DNA of 64,000 nt from Bradyrhizobium genosp. L (GCF_015624485.1 NZ_CP061378.1:930001-994000); one strand, 5' to 3'; counted from the stretch's first letter, positions 28,209 to 37,470 are shown. The notes: generated from the sequence alone by a model not told the origin. Translations and numbers: made by a program.

Positions 28209-29771
28209 TCACCCCACCATGCGGTCGCGGCCGCTCCAGAAGCGCGCCTTCAGCGCCTTCTTGTCGACCTTGCCGACGCCGGTCATCGGCAATTCCTTGA
28301 CGAACTGGATCTGCTTCGGCGCGTGTGCCGAACCTTTCTTCACCCTCACCAGGCCGATCAGCTCGTCGGCGTCGGGCCTTGCACCCTCGCGGGCGACCAC
28401 GATGGCGGTAACGGCTTCGCCCCATTTGTCGTCGGGGACGCCGACCACCGCGACCATCGCGACATCGGCGTGCTGCGACAGCACATCCTCGATCTCGCGC
28501 GGAAAAATATTGAAACCGCCGGAGACGATCATGTCCTTCTTGCGATCGAGGATGAACATGTAGCCGCGCTCGTCCATGCGGGCGATATCGCCGGTGTGCA
28601 GCCAGCCGCTCTTCAGCGTCTCGGCGGTGGTGTCGGGCCGTTTCCAGTATTCTGCCATCACATGGCTGGCGCGAACGCAGATCTCGCCGGCCTCGCCGGT
28701 TGCAACCTCGTGGTCGTCATTGTCCAGGATCTTCACCTGGCAAGCGGCGATCGGGAAGCCGCAGGACAGGAACAGGTCCGGCGTCTTCGGATCATGGTCG
28801 GCCTTGCGCAGCACCGAGACCGGGTAGCATTCGGTCTGGCCGTAAAGCTGCGAGAACACCGGGCCGATCCGCTCGATGCCCTCGACCAGCCGGCTCGGCG
28901 ACATTGCGGATGCGCCGTACAGCAAAAGCTCGAGCGAGGAGAGATCGGTCTTGTCGAGCGCGGGATGATCCAGCAGCACGTAGATCATGGTCGGCACGAA
29001 CAGCGTGAAGTTGATCTTCTCGCGCGCGATCGTGGCGAGCACGGCCTCGGGGTCGAATCCCTTGAGCATGTGGACGGTGCCGCCGCGCATCAGCGTCGGC
29101 AGCACTTTCGTGCCGGCGACATGGCTGATCGGCGCCACCGTCAGGTAGCGCGGCATCTCCGGGATTTCGAAGTCGGCGAGGATCGCCGCGGCGAACCCGC
29201 CATATTCGCGGTGATGGCGCAGCGCGCCCTTGGATTTGCCGGTCGTGCCGCCGGTGTAGTTCAGGGTCGAGATGTCGTCGTGACGCGCGAAGTTCTTCGG
29301 GCTCGCGTGGCCTGCGGTCTCGATCGTCCGCAACAGATCGGCACCGTAATCGGCCGGGCCAAGCGTGAACACGGCTTTCAAGCCTGCGGCTTTTGCCGCC
29401 AGCTCGCCGCCCCGATCGCGGAACGTGATGCCGTCGACGATGAGCATCTGCGCCTCGGAGTCCTCGATCTGGAACAGTTGATCGTCGAGCGAGCCGAGCG
29501 GATGCAGCCAGGTGATGGCAAGCCGCGCCAATTGTGCAGCGACGCCGGCGCACCAGCTGTCGGCGCGGTTGGCGGTGAGCAGGGCGACGCGGGTGCCGGG
29601 CGCGAAGCCGAGCTGCATGAACACGCCCTGCATGCGCCCGATCAGGTCGGTCGCGCCCTGATAGCTGAGCGAGCCGCCCGGCCAAGCAAAGGCGGTGCGC
29701 GACGGATAGCGCGCCAGCGCCCGCAGCGTCTGCTCGCAGACCGCAGGAAATGCGTAGAGCGGATTGCCCAT
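28209..29771 (-). CDS. Acyl-CoA ligase (fatty acid-CoA ligase family)
   Basis: AMP-forming ligase of 520 residues. Motifs: NYTGGTTGKSKGAL (ATP loop), LYGQTECYPVSVL, WLHTGDIARMDERGYMF, DRKKDMIVSGGFNIFPREIED and the C-terminal catalytic Lys in MTGVGKVDKKALKARF. The substrate is not evident; the YGQTE variant and short C-terminus resemble medium-chain or aromatic acyl-CoA ligases. ATG 29771 has GGGGAG 8 nt upstream. Located between two nitronate monooxygenase paralogues, which suggests catabolism of a shared class of compounds, though this is inference. Confidence 0.86.
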   Translation of the reverse strand: MGNPLYAFPAVCEQTLRALARYPSRTAFAWPGGSLSYQGATDLIGRMQGVFMQLGFAPGTRVALLTANRADSWCAGVAAQLARLAITWLHPLGSLDDQLFQIEDSEAQMLIVDGITFRDRGGELAAKAAGLKAVFTLGPADYGADLLRTIETAGHASPKNFARHDDISTLNYTGGTTGKSKGALRHHREYGGFAAAILADFEIPEMPRYLTVAPISHVAGTKVLPTLMRGGTVHMLKGFDPEAVLATIAREKINFTLFVPTMIYVLLDHPALDKTDLSSLELLLYGASAMSPSRLVEGIERIGPVFSQLYGQTECYPVSVLRKADHDPKTPDLFLSCGFPIAACQVKILDNDDHEVATGEAGEICVRASHVMAEYWKRPDTTAETLKSGWLHTGDIARMDERGYMFILDRKKDMIVSGGFNIFPREIEDVLSQHADVAMVAVVGVPDDKWGEAVTAIVVAREGARPDADELIGLVRVKKGSAHAPKQIQFVKELPMTGVGKVDKKALKARFWSGRDRMVG

Positions 29772-29823
29772 CGCGTCGTCTCCCCTTTGTCTTTGGCCTC
29801 TCGCGTGCCAGTGTTGCCGTCGA

Positions 29824-29930
29824 CGCTAGAGCTATTTCCGTTCCGATGGAATCGGAACGGAGCTCTAGATTCTAGTTTTGACGCGTTTTCTTGACGCGAA
29901 CCGGTGTCCACTTCGCTGGAAAACGCTCTA
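29824..29930. repeat. Intergenic repeat (CTAGAGCTATTTCCGTTCCG type)
   Basis: A first hairpin CTAGAGCTATTTCCGTTCCG / CGGAACGGAGCTCTAG, followed by a conserved tail ending GGAAAACGCTCTA. It occupies the spacer between the divergent ligase and nitronate monooxygenase genes, so it must contain or displace their promoters. Confidence 0.7.
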
Positions 29931-29935
29931 ACACA

Positions 29936-30937
29936 ATGATGCAGGGAAGAAACGACTTGTCCGGCACCGATCCTCTCGCCCGCTTCCGCGATCGCCTGCG
30001 GCTGCCGCTGATCGCCGCGCCGATGTTTCTGGTCTCCGGCGTCGAGCTGGTGGTGGCGGCCTGCCGCAATGGCGTGATCGGTTCGTTTCCGACGGTAAAT
30101 TGCCGTGAGACGGAACAGCTCGACGCCTGGCTCGGCGAGATCGGAGGCCGCTTGCAGGCGCGTGCGGACGCAAGCGGCCAACGTGCCGCGCCGGTCTGCC
30201 CGAACCTGATCGTGCACCGCTCCAACGCGCGGCTGTCGGAGGATCTTGCCGTGCTGCTGCGGCACGGGCCGGAGATCGTGATCACGTCGGTCGGTTCGCC
30301 CGCGCCGGTGCTGGCGCCGCTGCACGATGCCGGCGCCCTCGTCTTTGCCGACGTCGCCTCGATCCGCCACGCCGAGCGCGCGGTGGCTGCGGGCGCCGAC
30401 GGGCTCGTGCTGCTCACGGCCGGCGCCGGCGGGCAGACCGGTTGGCTCAATCCGTTCGTGTTCGTGCGTGCGGTGCGCGGCTTCTTCGACGGCCCGATCG
30501 TGCTCGCGGGCGGCATCAGCGACGGCCACGCGCTGCGCGCCGCCGAGGCGCTCGGCTGCGATCTCGCTTACATGGGCACCAAATTCATTGCCACGCGCGA
30601 AAGCATGGCCGACGTCCGGTACAAGCAGATGCTGGTCGACAGCAGCGCCGACGACATTCTGCTCACGACGGCCTTCACCGGCCTGCAGACCAACATGCTG
30701 CGGCCGTCGATCGCGGCGGCCGGCCTCGATCCCGACAATCTGCCGGCGCGCGGCGCGATCGACATCGGCAAGGATATCGATATCGGCGCCCGCGAGCGCC
30801 GCCCGAAGCGCTGGCGCGATGTCTGGAGCGGCGGGCATTCCACCTCGGGGGTGACCGAGGTGCTCGCCGTCGACGATCTCGTGGCGCGGACAGCGACCGA
30901 GTACGAGGCCGCCAGCGCGCGCGTGCGGCTCGGCTAG
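29936..30937 (+). CDS. Nitronate monooxygenase family protein (second copy)
   Basis: FMN-dependent enzyme of about 333 residues, paralogous to 23846-24817: LPLIAAPMFLVSGVELVVAA, VIGSFPTVN, LTAGAGGQTGWLNPF, DLAYMGTKFIATRES. The loop that holds His in the first copy (GAGGHAG) reads GAGGQTG here, so the catalytic residue may differ and the substrate with it. ATG 29936 follows the repeat directly; an in-frame TTG about 20 nt downstream with a GGGAAG site is an alternative. Divergent from the acyl-CoA ligase. Confidence 0.82.
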   Translation: MMQGRNDLSGTDPLARFRDRLRLPLIAAPMFLVSGVELVVAACRNGVIGSFPTVNCRETEQLDAWLGEIGGRLQARADASGQRAAPVCPNLIVHRSNARLSEDLAVLLRHGPEIVITSVGSPAPVLAPLHDAGALVFADVASIRHAERAVAAGADGLVLLTAGAGGQTGWLNPFVFVRAVRGFFDGPIVLAGGISDGHALRAAEALGCDLAYMGTKFIATRESMADVRYKQMLVDSSADDILLTTAFTGLQTNMLRPSIAAAGLDPDNLPARGAIDIGKDIDIGARERRPKRWRDVWSGGHSTSGVTEVLAVDDLVARTATEYEAASARVRLG

Positions 30938-31055
30938 AGCATGATCCGCCAAAACCCGGCCCGCTGCCTTAACGCGGCATTAACCATGCCGGTCCCAATC
31001 ATAGCGCCACGGCTTGGTCCATCGCCGGACCAATCGCGCATAATGGGAATGCGAC

Positions 31056-31301
31056 ATGGCTTTAGAGGCGCTTCTTGCCAAGACCCCGGCCACGCTCGAC
31101 GAGCTCACGACCCGGGTGTTTTATGCCCTGCAGCGGCATCCGCTATGCCGCCAGGTCGAGTTCGACATCGTCGGCACCCCGCGCACCCGCCGCACCAATT
31201 GGACGGTCAGCCTGCGCTCGATCCAGCCGGGGGCGCTCTGGACGGCGCACGAGATCGTCGCCGACATCCAGGAAGCCTATGAGCTTGACGCCGCAGCCTG
31301 A
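31056..31301 (+). CDS. Small hypothetical protein
   Basis: 81 residues, MALEALLAKTPATLDELTTR, then a beta-rich middle (FDIVGTPRTRRTNWTVSL) and a C-terminal helix. It looks like a compact cytosolic alpha/beta domain; no motif or family recognised. Codon use matches neighbours and a GGGAATG ribosome site precedes ATG 31056, so it is probably real. Confidence 0.6.
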   Translation: MALEALLAKTPATLDELTTRVFYALQRHPLCRQVEFDIVGTPRTRRTNWTVSLRSIQPGALWTAHEIVADIQEAYELDAAA

Positions 31302-31422
31302 TTTCGGGCCGTTTCGGCGCGATTTTCACCCAGAATGGCGGCCCATCGCCGCCCTGGTGGCACGCTAACGCCGCATTTGGCGTTCAAGCTGGTGTGATAC
31401 CGGCCGGGAATGGAGACGCTTT

Positions 31423-32178
31423 TTGACCAGAGCCATCACGCTCGCCGCGCTGACCTGCTTTCTCCTCGCCGGGGCTGCCGTCGCAGCCATTCTGGGCCGC
31501 GACAGCCTGCCGGGCGCGCCGGCAGCGATGGCTGCCGGGCATCCCGAGGGCGGCCCCGTCGCCAACCGGGCGAGCAAGCAGGACAAGCTCGCGGTGACCG
31601 TGCTCGCGACCGCCGCCTTTGAGCCGCCCATGGCGGCAACACCCCCGGCGCCGCCGTCGCCGCTCCTGCTTCGCGCCCAGGCCAACATTCCCGGCGCCAA
31701 CGTTTCTGCTCCGGCCGCGTCCGACACGCTGCGCCTGGCCTATGCCTCCGCCGAGCCGGCCGACGTCGGGCTGCCCAAGGTCACCGATCCCGTCGCGGTC
31801 GCGCCGAAGCTCAGCGAGCCCGCCGCCGTGCCGCCGAAGCCGAAGGCCGCCGCCAAGCCGGCGCCGCAGAAGAGCTACACGCTGCTCAGCGACGCGCAGA
31901 TCGCCAACATCAAGGAGCGGCTCAAACTGTCGTCGGACCAGGAATATTACTGGCCGGCGGTCGAGACCGCGTTGCGCGCCGTGGCCCGCAAGATCCACGC
32001 CAAGCGCCAGGGCGATCCGCCGCCGGGCACCATGCCGATTGATCCGGACTCCGAGGAAGTCCAGCAGTTGAAGTCGGCGGCGATGCCGCTGCTGTTCCAG
32101 CTGCGCGAGGACCAGAAGAACGAGGTCCGCTCGCTGGCGCGCCTGATCGGCCTGGAAAAAGTCGCCGCGATGATCTGA
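31423..32178 (+). CDS. Hypothetical exported protein
   Basis: 251 residues from TTG 31423, with a GGAGA site. The N-terminal signal/anchor helix (ITLAALTCFLLAGAAVAAIL) is followed by ~110 residues of Ala/Pro-rich linker and a folded C-terminal helical domain of about 90 residues (TLLSDAQIANIKERLKLSSD onward). Rhizobial genomes contain many such proteins; no function is known. It is probably periplasmic and membrane-anchored. Confidence 0.65.
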   Translation: MTRAITLAALTCFLLAGAAVAAILGRDSLPGAPAAMAAGHPEGGPVANRASKQDKLAVTVLATAAFEPPMAATPPAPPSPLLLRAQANIPGANVSAPAASDTLRLAYASAEPADVGLPKVTDPVAVAPKLSEPAAVPPKPKAAAKPAPQKSYTLLSDAQIANIKERLKLSSDQEYYWPAVETALRAVARKIHAKRQGDPPPGTMPIDPDSEEVQQLKSAAMPLLFQLREDQKNEVRSLARLIGLEKVAAMI

Positions 32179-32302
32179 TGCGGCGCCGCTACCGCAAGGA
32201 TTCACGTCGAAAGCAGCCTTCGGGCCGGTGACGTCCAGGCACCGGTTTGTTCGGAACATCGCATCCGCTCGCACGTTGCCCGCCCGAACGAGGAGGCGCG
32301 CG

Positions 32303-32932
32303 ATGCGGACATCAACCGCTTATTTTGCCGGTGTGGGAACCGTCGTCGTGGCGATCGCGGCCGGTGTCGGCGGCGGTTTCATGATTGCGAACACCGCCAA
32401 TCCTCACGCATCGAAGCTGGAGATCAGCCGAAGGATGTCGGCCGAGCCCGCCGCCAAGGCATCGCCGACGCCGTCGGATTCGACACCTTACCTCGCGGCC
32501 ACGGAGCCGGCGGCCAAGCCGGTGTCCGTGTCGCCGGCGCCGCAGCCGCAACAGGAGCCATCACAGCCTGCGCCACAACAAGCGTCGCAACCGAACGGTC
32601 CGTCGGCCCCGCCGTCGGAGACGAGTGCAGCACGCGACGCGGACCCACCGTCATCTGCCGCACCTGCACGGTCCGCCCAGACTGCAATGCGCGAGCCGTC
32701 CGAGCCCTCAAATGCGAATGCGAAGGCCCGCGAATCCGATCTGAAGCATGCCGCTGCAAAGAAGCGCCGCGACGAGCGGCGGCAGCAATGGGCCGACCGC
32801 CGGCATATGCGTCAGGACGATGAACTGCGCGACGTCGAGCAGAAGGTGCGGGAGGTGACCGAGGGACCGGAGATTGATCCCGCGCCAATGCGCGCACCGC
32901 GCATCGGCTTGTTCGGTGCGCCCGACGACTGA
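32303..32932 (+). CDS. Hypothetical membrane-anchored Pro/Ala-rich protein
   Basis: 209 residues from ATG 32303 with a strong GAGGAGG site. One N-terminal transmembrane helix (VGTVVVAIAAGVGGGFMIA), a long Pro/Ser/Ala/Gln disordered linker, and a basic, charged helix (KHAAAKKRRDERRQQWADRR). The layout is that of a periplasm-spanning or tethering protein. No family recognised. Confidence 0.6.
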   Translation: MRTSTAYFAGVGTVVVAIAAGVGGGFMIANTANPHASKLEISRRMSAEPAAKASPTPSDSTPYLAATEPAAKPVSVSPAPQPQQEPSQPAPQQASQPNGPSAPPSETSAARDADPPSSAAPARSAQTAMREPSEPSNANAKARESDLKHAAAKKRRDERRQQWADRRHMRQDDELRDVEQKVREVTEGPEIDPAPMRAPRIGLFGAPDD

Positions 32933-33002
32933 CGCGTGATCCGGAAGATCGCGCTGCAGGAGGTGCGGCGAGCCTCATCCACGTCCGAGCCGTGTTCAGG
33001 TT

Positions 33003-33334
33003 TTGAGCAAGCAAGGCGCGCAGCGCTTCACCACGGCGCGGGTGGCCGCGATGCGCGTCGCGCTCAACGCCGCCGCCCCACTCTATCGCGATGCGCCGGA
33101 AGCACGCGAGGCGCGGGCGTCAGCCGATCGCATTTTCGAGGCATTTTGCGCGAGGCGTTGCCGCAGGCGTCGAACGCCGTCCGTGCCCTGGCTGCCGAGT
33201 TGATCAAGACGACGATGAGCGCGGTGGGGAAGGATTTTTCCGAAAGCCCGCGAACGGCAGCCGAGATCGAGACCTACGCCGACGCCATGGCCGACATGTT
33301 CGGCGCGTATCTGAAAAGCCTCGCCAGGCGCTGA
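33003..33334 (+). pseudogene. TetR-type regulator C-terminal remnant, frameshifted
   Basis: A first frame (RVAAMRVALNAAAPLYRDAP ... SADRIFEA) and a second frame (ILREALPQASNAVRALAAEL ... DMFGAYLKSLARR) join into the ligand-binding half of a TetR-like protein if one base is restored at about 33141-33144. The DNA-binding N-terminal ~60 residues are absent: nothing resembling a helix-turn-helix precedes it before the previous gene. Therefore a truncated relic. Family call is from the helical pattern only. Confidence 0.5.
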
Positions 33335-33436
33335 GGCGGCATAATTGCTCCGAGAGCAAGATACCGGGTCCCGCGTCACGCAGAATGCGGCTATGCAAAG
33401 CCATCCGAAGAAGGGCCAGTTCGCTGGCGAGCAACC

Positions 33437-33901
33437 GTGAATCTCGAACAACGCCTGAAAGAACTCAACATCGAACTGCCGGCATCGGCCACAGCCGGCG
33501 GCGCCTATGCGCCGGTGGTGGTCCATGGTGACACCGTCTATGTCAGCGGCCAGCTTCCGCGCGACGGCGACAGAGTGCATGTCGTTGGCCAGGTTGGCCG
33601 CGATGTCACGCTGGAAGACGCCAAGCGCGGCGCGCGGTTGGCGCTGATCCGCGGACTGGCTGCGATCAAGGCGCATCTGGGTTCGCTCGACAATGTCGCG
33701 CAGATCCTGAAGCTGACGGTGTTCGTGCACAGCGCCGCCGATTTCAGCGGCCAGACGGCGGTTGCCGACGGCGCTTCGGAGTTCATCATCGAGCTGTTCG
33801 GTCCGGAGCGGGGAATGCACGCCAGGACCAGCGTCGGTGTCGCGCAACTTCCCCGTAACGCAGCGGTCGAGGTGGAGTTGATCGCGTCGCTTGCACGCTA
33901 G
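33437..33901 (+). CDS. RidA family protein
   Basis: 154 residues, the YjgF/YER057c/UK114 fold that hydrolyses reactive enamine/imine intermediates. Family features: GGAYAPVVVHGDTVYVSGQL (strand core), QAxxN-like region replaced by ALIRGLAAIKAHLGSLDNVA, and the C-terminal ART-SVGVAQLPRNAAVEVELIA with the active-site Arg. GTG 33437 start. The last base of the TAG stop is the first base of the adjacent IS element. Confidence 0.88.
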   Translation: MNLEQRLKELNIELPASATAGGAYAPVVVHGDTVYVSGQLPRDGDRVHVVGQVGRDVTLEDAKRGARLALIRGLAAIKAHLGSLDNVAQILKLTVFVHSAADFSGQTAVADGASEFIIELFGPERGMHARTSVGVAQLPRNAAVEVELIASLAR

Positions 33902-33987
33902 AGTCTTTCCGACTTTGTCTGAATCGGGGATTCCCAAATCAGGTGAGCTCTGATTCAAGCTTCCTGCTGGGACGGAGGCCAGCAAGG

Positions 33988-34362
33988 ATGGCGCGAGCAT
34001 ACTCACTGGATCTGCGTGAGCGTGTTGTTGGGTTGGTTGCAAGTGGCGAAACGTGCCGGGCGGTGGCGGAACTGTATGACGTCAGCGTTGCGAGCGTCGT
34101 GAAATGGTCGCAGCGGGCGCGAGCGACAGGCAGCGCGGCGGCCAGGCCGATGGGCGGCAGGCGGCCTTACCTGCTGGAAGGTGAGCGCGACTGGCTGCTG
34201 GCTCGGCTGACCGCGAAGCCTGATCTGACCCTGCACGCGCTGTTGGCGGAGCTTGGGGAGCGCGGCGTCGTAGTGTCCTGCGACACGCTCTGGCGATTCC
34301 TCAAGCGCCAAGGCATCAGCTTCAAAAAAAACCGTGTTCGCGACAGAGCAGGATCGTCCTGA
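33988..34362 (+). CDS. IS630 transposase, upstream frame (helix-turn-helix part)
   Basis: 124 residues from ATG 33988: [20 protein letters not shown], then winged-helix DNA-binding segments and [20 protein letters not shown]. The frame ends shortly after FKKNRVRD because eight A at 34324-34331 set the reading frame one base off the downstream catalytic frame. In intact relatives this stretch reads [11 protein letters not shown]. The IS can be expressed if transcription or translation slips on the A8 run, a known mechanism in the family. Confidence 0.8.
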   Translation: MARAYSLDLRERVVGLVASGETCRAVAELYDVSVASVVKWSQRARATGSAAARPMGGRRPYLLEGERDWLLARLTAKPDLTLHALLAELGERGVVVSCDTLWRFLKRQGISFKKNRVRDRAGSS

Positions 34363-34930
34363 CATCGCGCGCCGCCGGGCCTGGTGGAGACGACACCAGT
34401 CGAAAATCGATCCTGCTCGTCTCGTCTTCATCGATGAGACCTGGGCAAAGACCAACATGGCCCGGACCCATGGCTGGTGGCGACGGGGCGCCCCTCTCAG
34501 GGCTCAGGTCCCGCACGGCCATTGGCGGACGATGACCTTCCTCGCAGCACTCCGGCACGACCGTATCGCGGCCCCCTGCGTCATCGACGGGCCGATCAAC
34601 GGCGAGAGCTTCCGTGCCTATGTCGAGCAGTTGCTGGTGCCAACGCTCCAACCCGGCGACATTGTCGTCATGGACAATCTCGGCTCCCACAAGGGCCAAG
34701 CTATCCGCACGGCCATCCGCGCCGCGGGCGCCCGGCTCGTCTTCCTGCCGCCCTATAGCCCCGACCTCAATCCGATCGAGCAGGTCTTCGCAAAGCTCAA
34801 AATCCTGCTCCGCAAGGCTGAAGAACGCACCGTCGACGGCGTCTGGCGTCGCATTGGCAGTCTTCTCCAACACTTCACACCGCAAGAATGCGCAAACTAC
34901 CTGCGCAACGCAGGATATGCTTCTGTCTAA
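34334..34930 (+). CDS. IS630 transposase, downstream frame (DDE catalytic part)
   Basis: About 198 residues. DDE catalytic core: first Asp in [15 protein letters not shown], second Asp in [13 protein letters not shown], and Glu in [19 protein letters not shown]. It begins at GTG 34334, just inside the shifted frame; without slippage at the A8 run it has no natural start signal, so it is probably made as a fusion with the upstream frame. C-terminus [12 protein letters not shown] is the typical end. Confidence 0.85.
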   Translation: MFATEQDRPDIARRRAWWRRHQSKIDPARLVFIDETWAKTNMARTHGWWRRGAPLRAQVPHGHWRTMTFLAALRHDRIAAPCVIDGPINGESFRAYVEQLLVPTLQPGDIVVMDNLGSHKGQAIRTAIRAAGARLVFLPPYSPDLNPIEQVFAKLKILLRKAEERTVDGVWRRIGSLLQHFTPQECANYLRNAGYASV

Positions 34931-34984
34931 ATCGGAAAGGCTCTAGAGCATGATCCGGAAAAGTATGAAGCGACAAGCGCGAAG

Positions 34985-36772
34985 TTATGTCAGCGCGCCG
35001 AGCACGCCGCGGGTCGCCTTGTCGATCTCCTCGACATAGCGGCGCCGGGCAAAGGATTCCGTCAGGTAGCCGACCACCTTGCGGCTATCGATGGTCTCGA
35101 CCACCGCGAGCATTTCGGCAGCCGCCTCGTCGAACACCGCCATCGCGGTCTTCACGTTCATCTCGGGCGTCAGCACGACGTCGGTGAGGCGGGCGAGCTC
35201 GATGACCTGGATATCGCTGACGATGCCGTCGAGATCGCTGGAATAGAGATCCGGCATCATGACGAGGCCGACATATTGGTCCGCATTGTTGATGAGGGCG
35301 ACGCCGGGCCGCGAACCCAGCGGGAATTCGGCCCGGGTCGCTGCGATGGTGGAGGTCGACGGCACCTTGCCGATGTCGGAGCTCATCATGCGTTCGACGG
35401 TCAGGTTGCGCAGCCAGCCGACGTCGTTGGCGCTGCGGATGGTCTCGCCGCGCAGATGCAGCCGCCAGGTCGAGAACGAATGGCCGAAGATGGAGCGCAC
35501 GCAGATCGAGGTGACGATGCAGCCGGCCAGCACCAGCGCGGTGACGTCGACATTGCGCGTCATCTCGAGCACCAGGAACGACATGGTCAGCGGGCCGCCG
35601 ACGATGGCGACGCCGAGCGTCGCCATGCCGGTCAGCATCGCGACCAGCGGATCGATCGCAAACGCGGGGCTGATGAGCAGCAGCACCGCGGCAAAGAACT
35701 TGCCGATCAGGCTGCCGACGAACAGCGAGGCAAAAAACAGACCGCCGCGAAAGCCGGAGGCCAGCGACACCAGGCAGGCGACCACCTTCAGTCCGACGAT
35801 CGTGGCGATCAGCCCGATCGCCATCTGTTGATGGAGGTCGAGAACCATCGCGCCATGGCCCGCAGCGAGCACCTGCGGCGTGACGATCGCCATGCCGCCG
35901 ACCATCAGGCCGCCCAGCATCGGCCGCAGCCACACCGGGAGCCAGGCGAACAGCCGCTCGAATACCGAGGAGCTCCGCATCACCGCAATCCCGACCCCGC
36001 CGGCGATCAACGCCAGCACCAGCAGCGCCAGATACTGCTCGAGGCCCACCCCGCCGACCCGGGGGATCTCCAGCGAATAGGGCGCGCCGCCGAGCCATTG
36101 CGCGGTCAGCGCACCGGCGAGCGAGGCGGCCAGGATCGGCGCGGCGCTGCCGACCGCATAGACGCCGACGATCAGCTCGCAGGCGTAGAAAGCGCCGGTG
36201 ATCGGCGCGCCGAACGCGGCCGCGATCGCCGCCGCGGCGCCGCAGCCGACGATCAGGCGCAGATCGTTACGCCGCAGATTGAGCAGGCGGCCGAGCAGCG
36301 AGGCGATCCCGGAGCCGATCTGGGTGTAGCCGGCCTCGAGCCCCACCGAGGCACCGCATCCGTTGGAAATCATGGTCTGGCCCGAGACCACGACGCTGTC
36401 ACGCATCGACAGTTGGCCGCCACGTAGGGCATTGGCCTCGATCGGGTCGACGGCATTGGAAATCTTCAGCCGGCGCCGCGACCATTCCATCACGCCGAGC
36501 GCCAGCCCGCCGGCCGCCGGCGCGATCAGCGCCGCCCACGGACTGACGGAGGTATTCGCGGATAACCGGACGTCGATCGGAATGCCGTAGATCAGGACAT
36601 GCGCGATCTGGGCGATCTCGGCCATCAGGGTGACCACCGCGCCGGTGATGGCGCCGAGCACCAGCGCGAGCGGGATCAAATAGAACTCGTTGCTGCGCAG
36701 AAGCGCGCGCAGGCGGGTCAGGCTTCGGCTCGATCCCTTGTGATCGACGATGTGCCTGATCCGAGCAAACAC
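34985..36772 (-). CDS. ClC-type chloride channel/transporter with CBS domains
   Basis: 595-residue membrane protein. ClC signature loops: NGCGASVGLEAGYTQIGSGIA (GxEGP-like; the usual Gly-Pro is replaced by Ala-Gly), AAFGAPITGAFYACEL, and SLASGFRGGLFFASLFVG (GxFxP-like). The C-terminal ~140 residues carry a CBS pair (VERMMSSDIGKVPSTST ... GLVMMPDLYSSDLDG ... VLTPEMNVKTAMAVF), possible nucleotide sensors. GTG 36772 has AAGGAAC 5 nt upstream, a better start than the longer open frame to 36895. It exports or imports chloride, possibly coupled to protons. Confidence 0.87.
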   Translation of the reverse strand: MFARIRHIVDHKGSSRSLTRLRALLRSNEFYLIPLALVLGAITGAVVTLMAEIAQIAHVLIYGIPIDVRLSANTSVSPWAALIAPAAGGLALGVMEWSRRRLKISNAVDPIEANALRGGQLSMRDSVVVSGQTMISNGCGASVGLEAGYTQIGSGIASLLGRLLNLRRNDLRLIVGCGAAAAIAAAFGAPITGAFYACELIVGVYAVGSAAPILAASLAGALTAQWLGGAPYSLEIPRVGGVGLEQYLALLVLALIAGGVGIAVMRSSSVFERLFAWLPVWLRPMLGGLMVGGMAIVTPQVLAAGHGAMVLDLHQQMAIGLIATIVGLKVVACLVSLASGFRGGLFFASLFVGSLIGKFFAAVLLLISPAFAIDPLVAMLTGMATLGVAIVGGPLTMSFLVLEMTRNVDVTALVLAGCIVTSICVRSIFGHSFSTWRLHLRGETIRSANDVGWLRNLTVERMMSSDIGKVPSTSTIAATRAEFPLGSRPGVALINNADQYVGLVMMPDLYSSDLDGIVSDIQVIELARLTDVVLTPEMNVKTAMAVFDEAAAEMLAVVETIDSRKVVGYLTESFARRRYVEEIDKATRGVLGALT

Positions 36773-36999
36773 GTGCTGTTCCTTCTTGTGCGCCAACCCG
36801 CCGCCTGCGGGTCGCAGGCCTGAATTCCGATGGCTGTCCTGCACCGTGCCATACAATGCGTGCGACAGGATTTCACTACAACAAACGACGAACAATGGCG
36901 ACCGGACGGTGGAAGATGGATCGGCGCGATCCGATTGACTCAGATGCGCCCGTCTGGCCCACTCGGTCGACCACCGTTGTTGTTATACCGAGGACGCCC

Positions 37000-37470
37000 A
37001 TGCGTGAGGAAGCCGCCCTGCCGCTCGCCGATGCGGCGACGACGCGATCGGTGTTCGATTGGCTGACACGCTTCGCCGCCTGCGTGAGGGCGGTCGACTA
37101 TGCCGCGGCCCGTCCGTTCTGGCATCCCGACATCATCGCGTTCGGCACCTATCAGGAGCTGATCCGCGGCCTCGCGCCCTGGACCGAGATGCAATGGGAT
37201 AATGTCTGGCCGCGCACCGCGGATTTCGCCTTCGACCTCGACAACACCGCGGTGCTGGTCAGCGCCGACGGCGGCATGGCGACGGTGATCACGCCCTGGA
37301 CCAGCACCGGCTTCCACCCCGACGGCAGCCGCTTCGATCGGCCGGGACGGGCGACGATCATCCTCGCGCGCCAGGCCGATGGGCATTGGCTCGGCATCCA
37401 TTCCCACATGTCGCTGCAACGTGGCGTGCCGCAGGTCAGCCACGGCAACCGGCCGGTGAAGGCCAGGTAG
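37000..37470 (+). CDS. SnoaL/NTF2-like family protein
   Basis: 156 residues with the alpha+beta-barrel pattern of SnoaL-like (nuclear transport factor 2) proteins: a helix VFDWLTRFAACVRAVDYAAA, FWHPDIIAFGTYQE, then strands ATVITPWTSTGF, GRATIILARQ and WLGIHSHMSL. Many such proteins are small-molecule isomerases or adaptor domains; no active-site call is possible. ATG 37000 is preferred to upstream in-frame ATGs (36856, 36898), which would add a low-complexity leader. Confidence 0.75.
   Translation: MREEAALPLADAATTRSVFDWLTRFAACVRAVDYAAARPFWHPDIIAFGTYQELIRGLAPWTEMQWDNVWPRTADFAFDLDNTAVLVSADGGMATVITPWTSTGFHPDGSRFDRPGRATIILARQADGHWLGIHSHMSLQRGVPQVSHGNRPVKAR

Larger units (their letters stand above)
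33901..34943 (+). mobile_element. IS630-family insertion sequence
   Basis: 1043 bp bounded by imperfect inverted repeats, GAGTCTTTCCGACTTTGTCT at the left and the complementary ...AAATCGGAAAGGCTC at the right, each adjacent to TA dinucleotides (33899-33900 and 34944-34945), the target signature of IS630/Tc1-type elements. It contains a two-frame transposase. The right TA is followed by AGAGCATGATCCGGAAAAG, a dispersed repeat, so the element inserted where that repeat abuts the ridA stop. It may be recent given intact ends. Confidence 0.88.
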
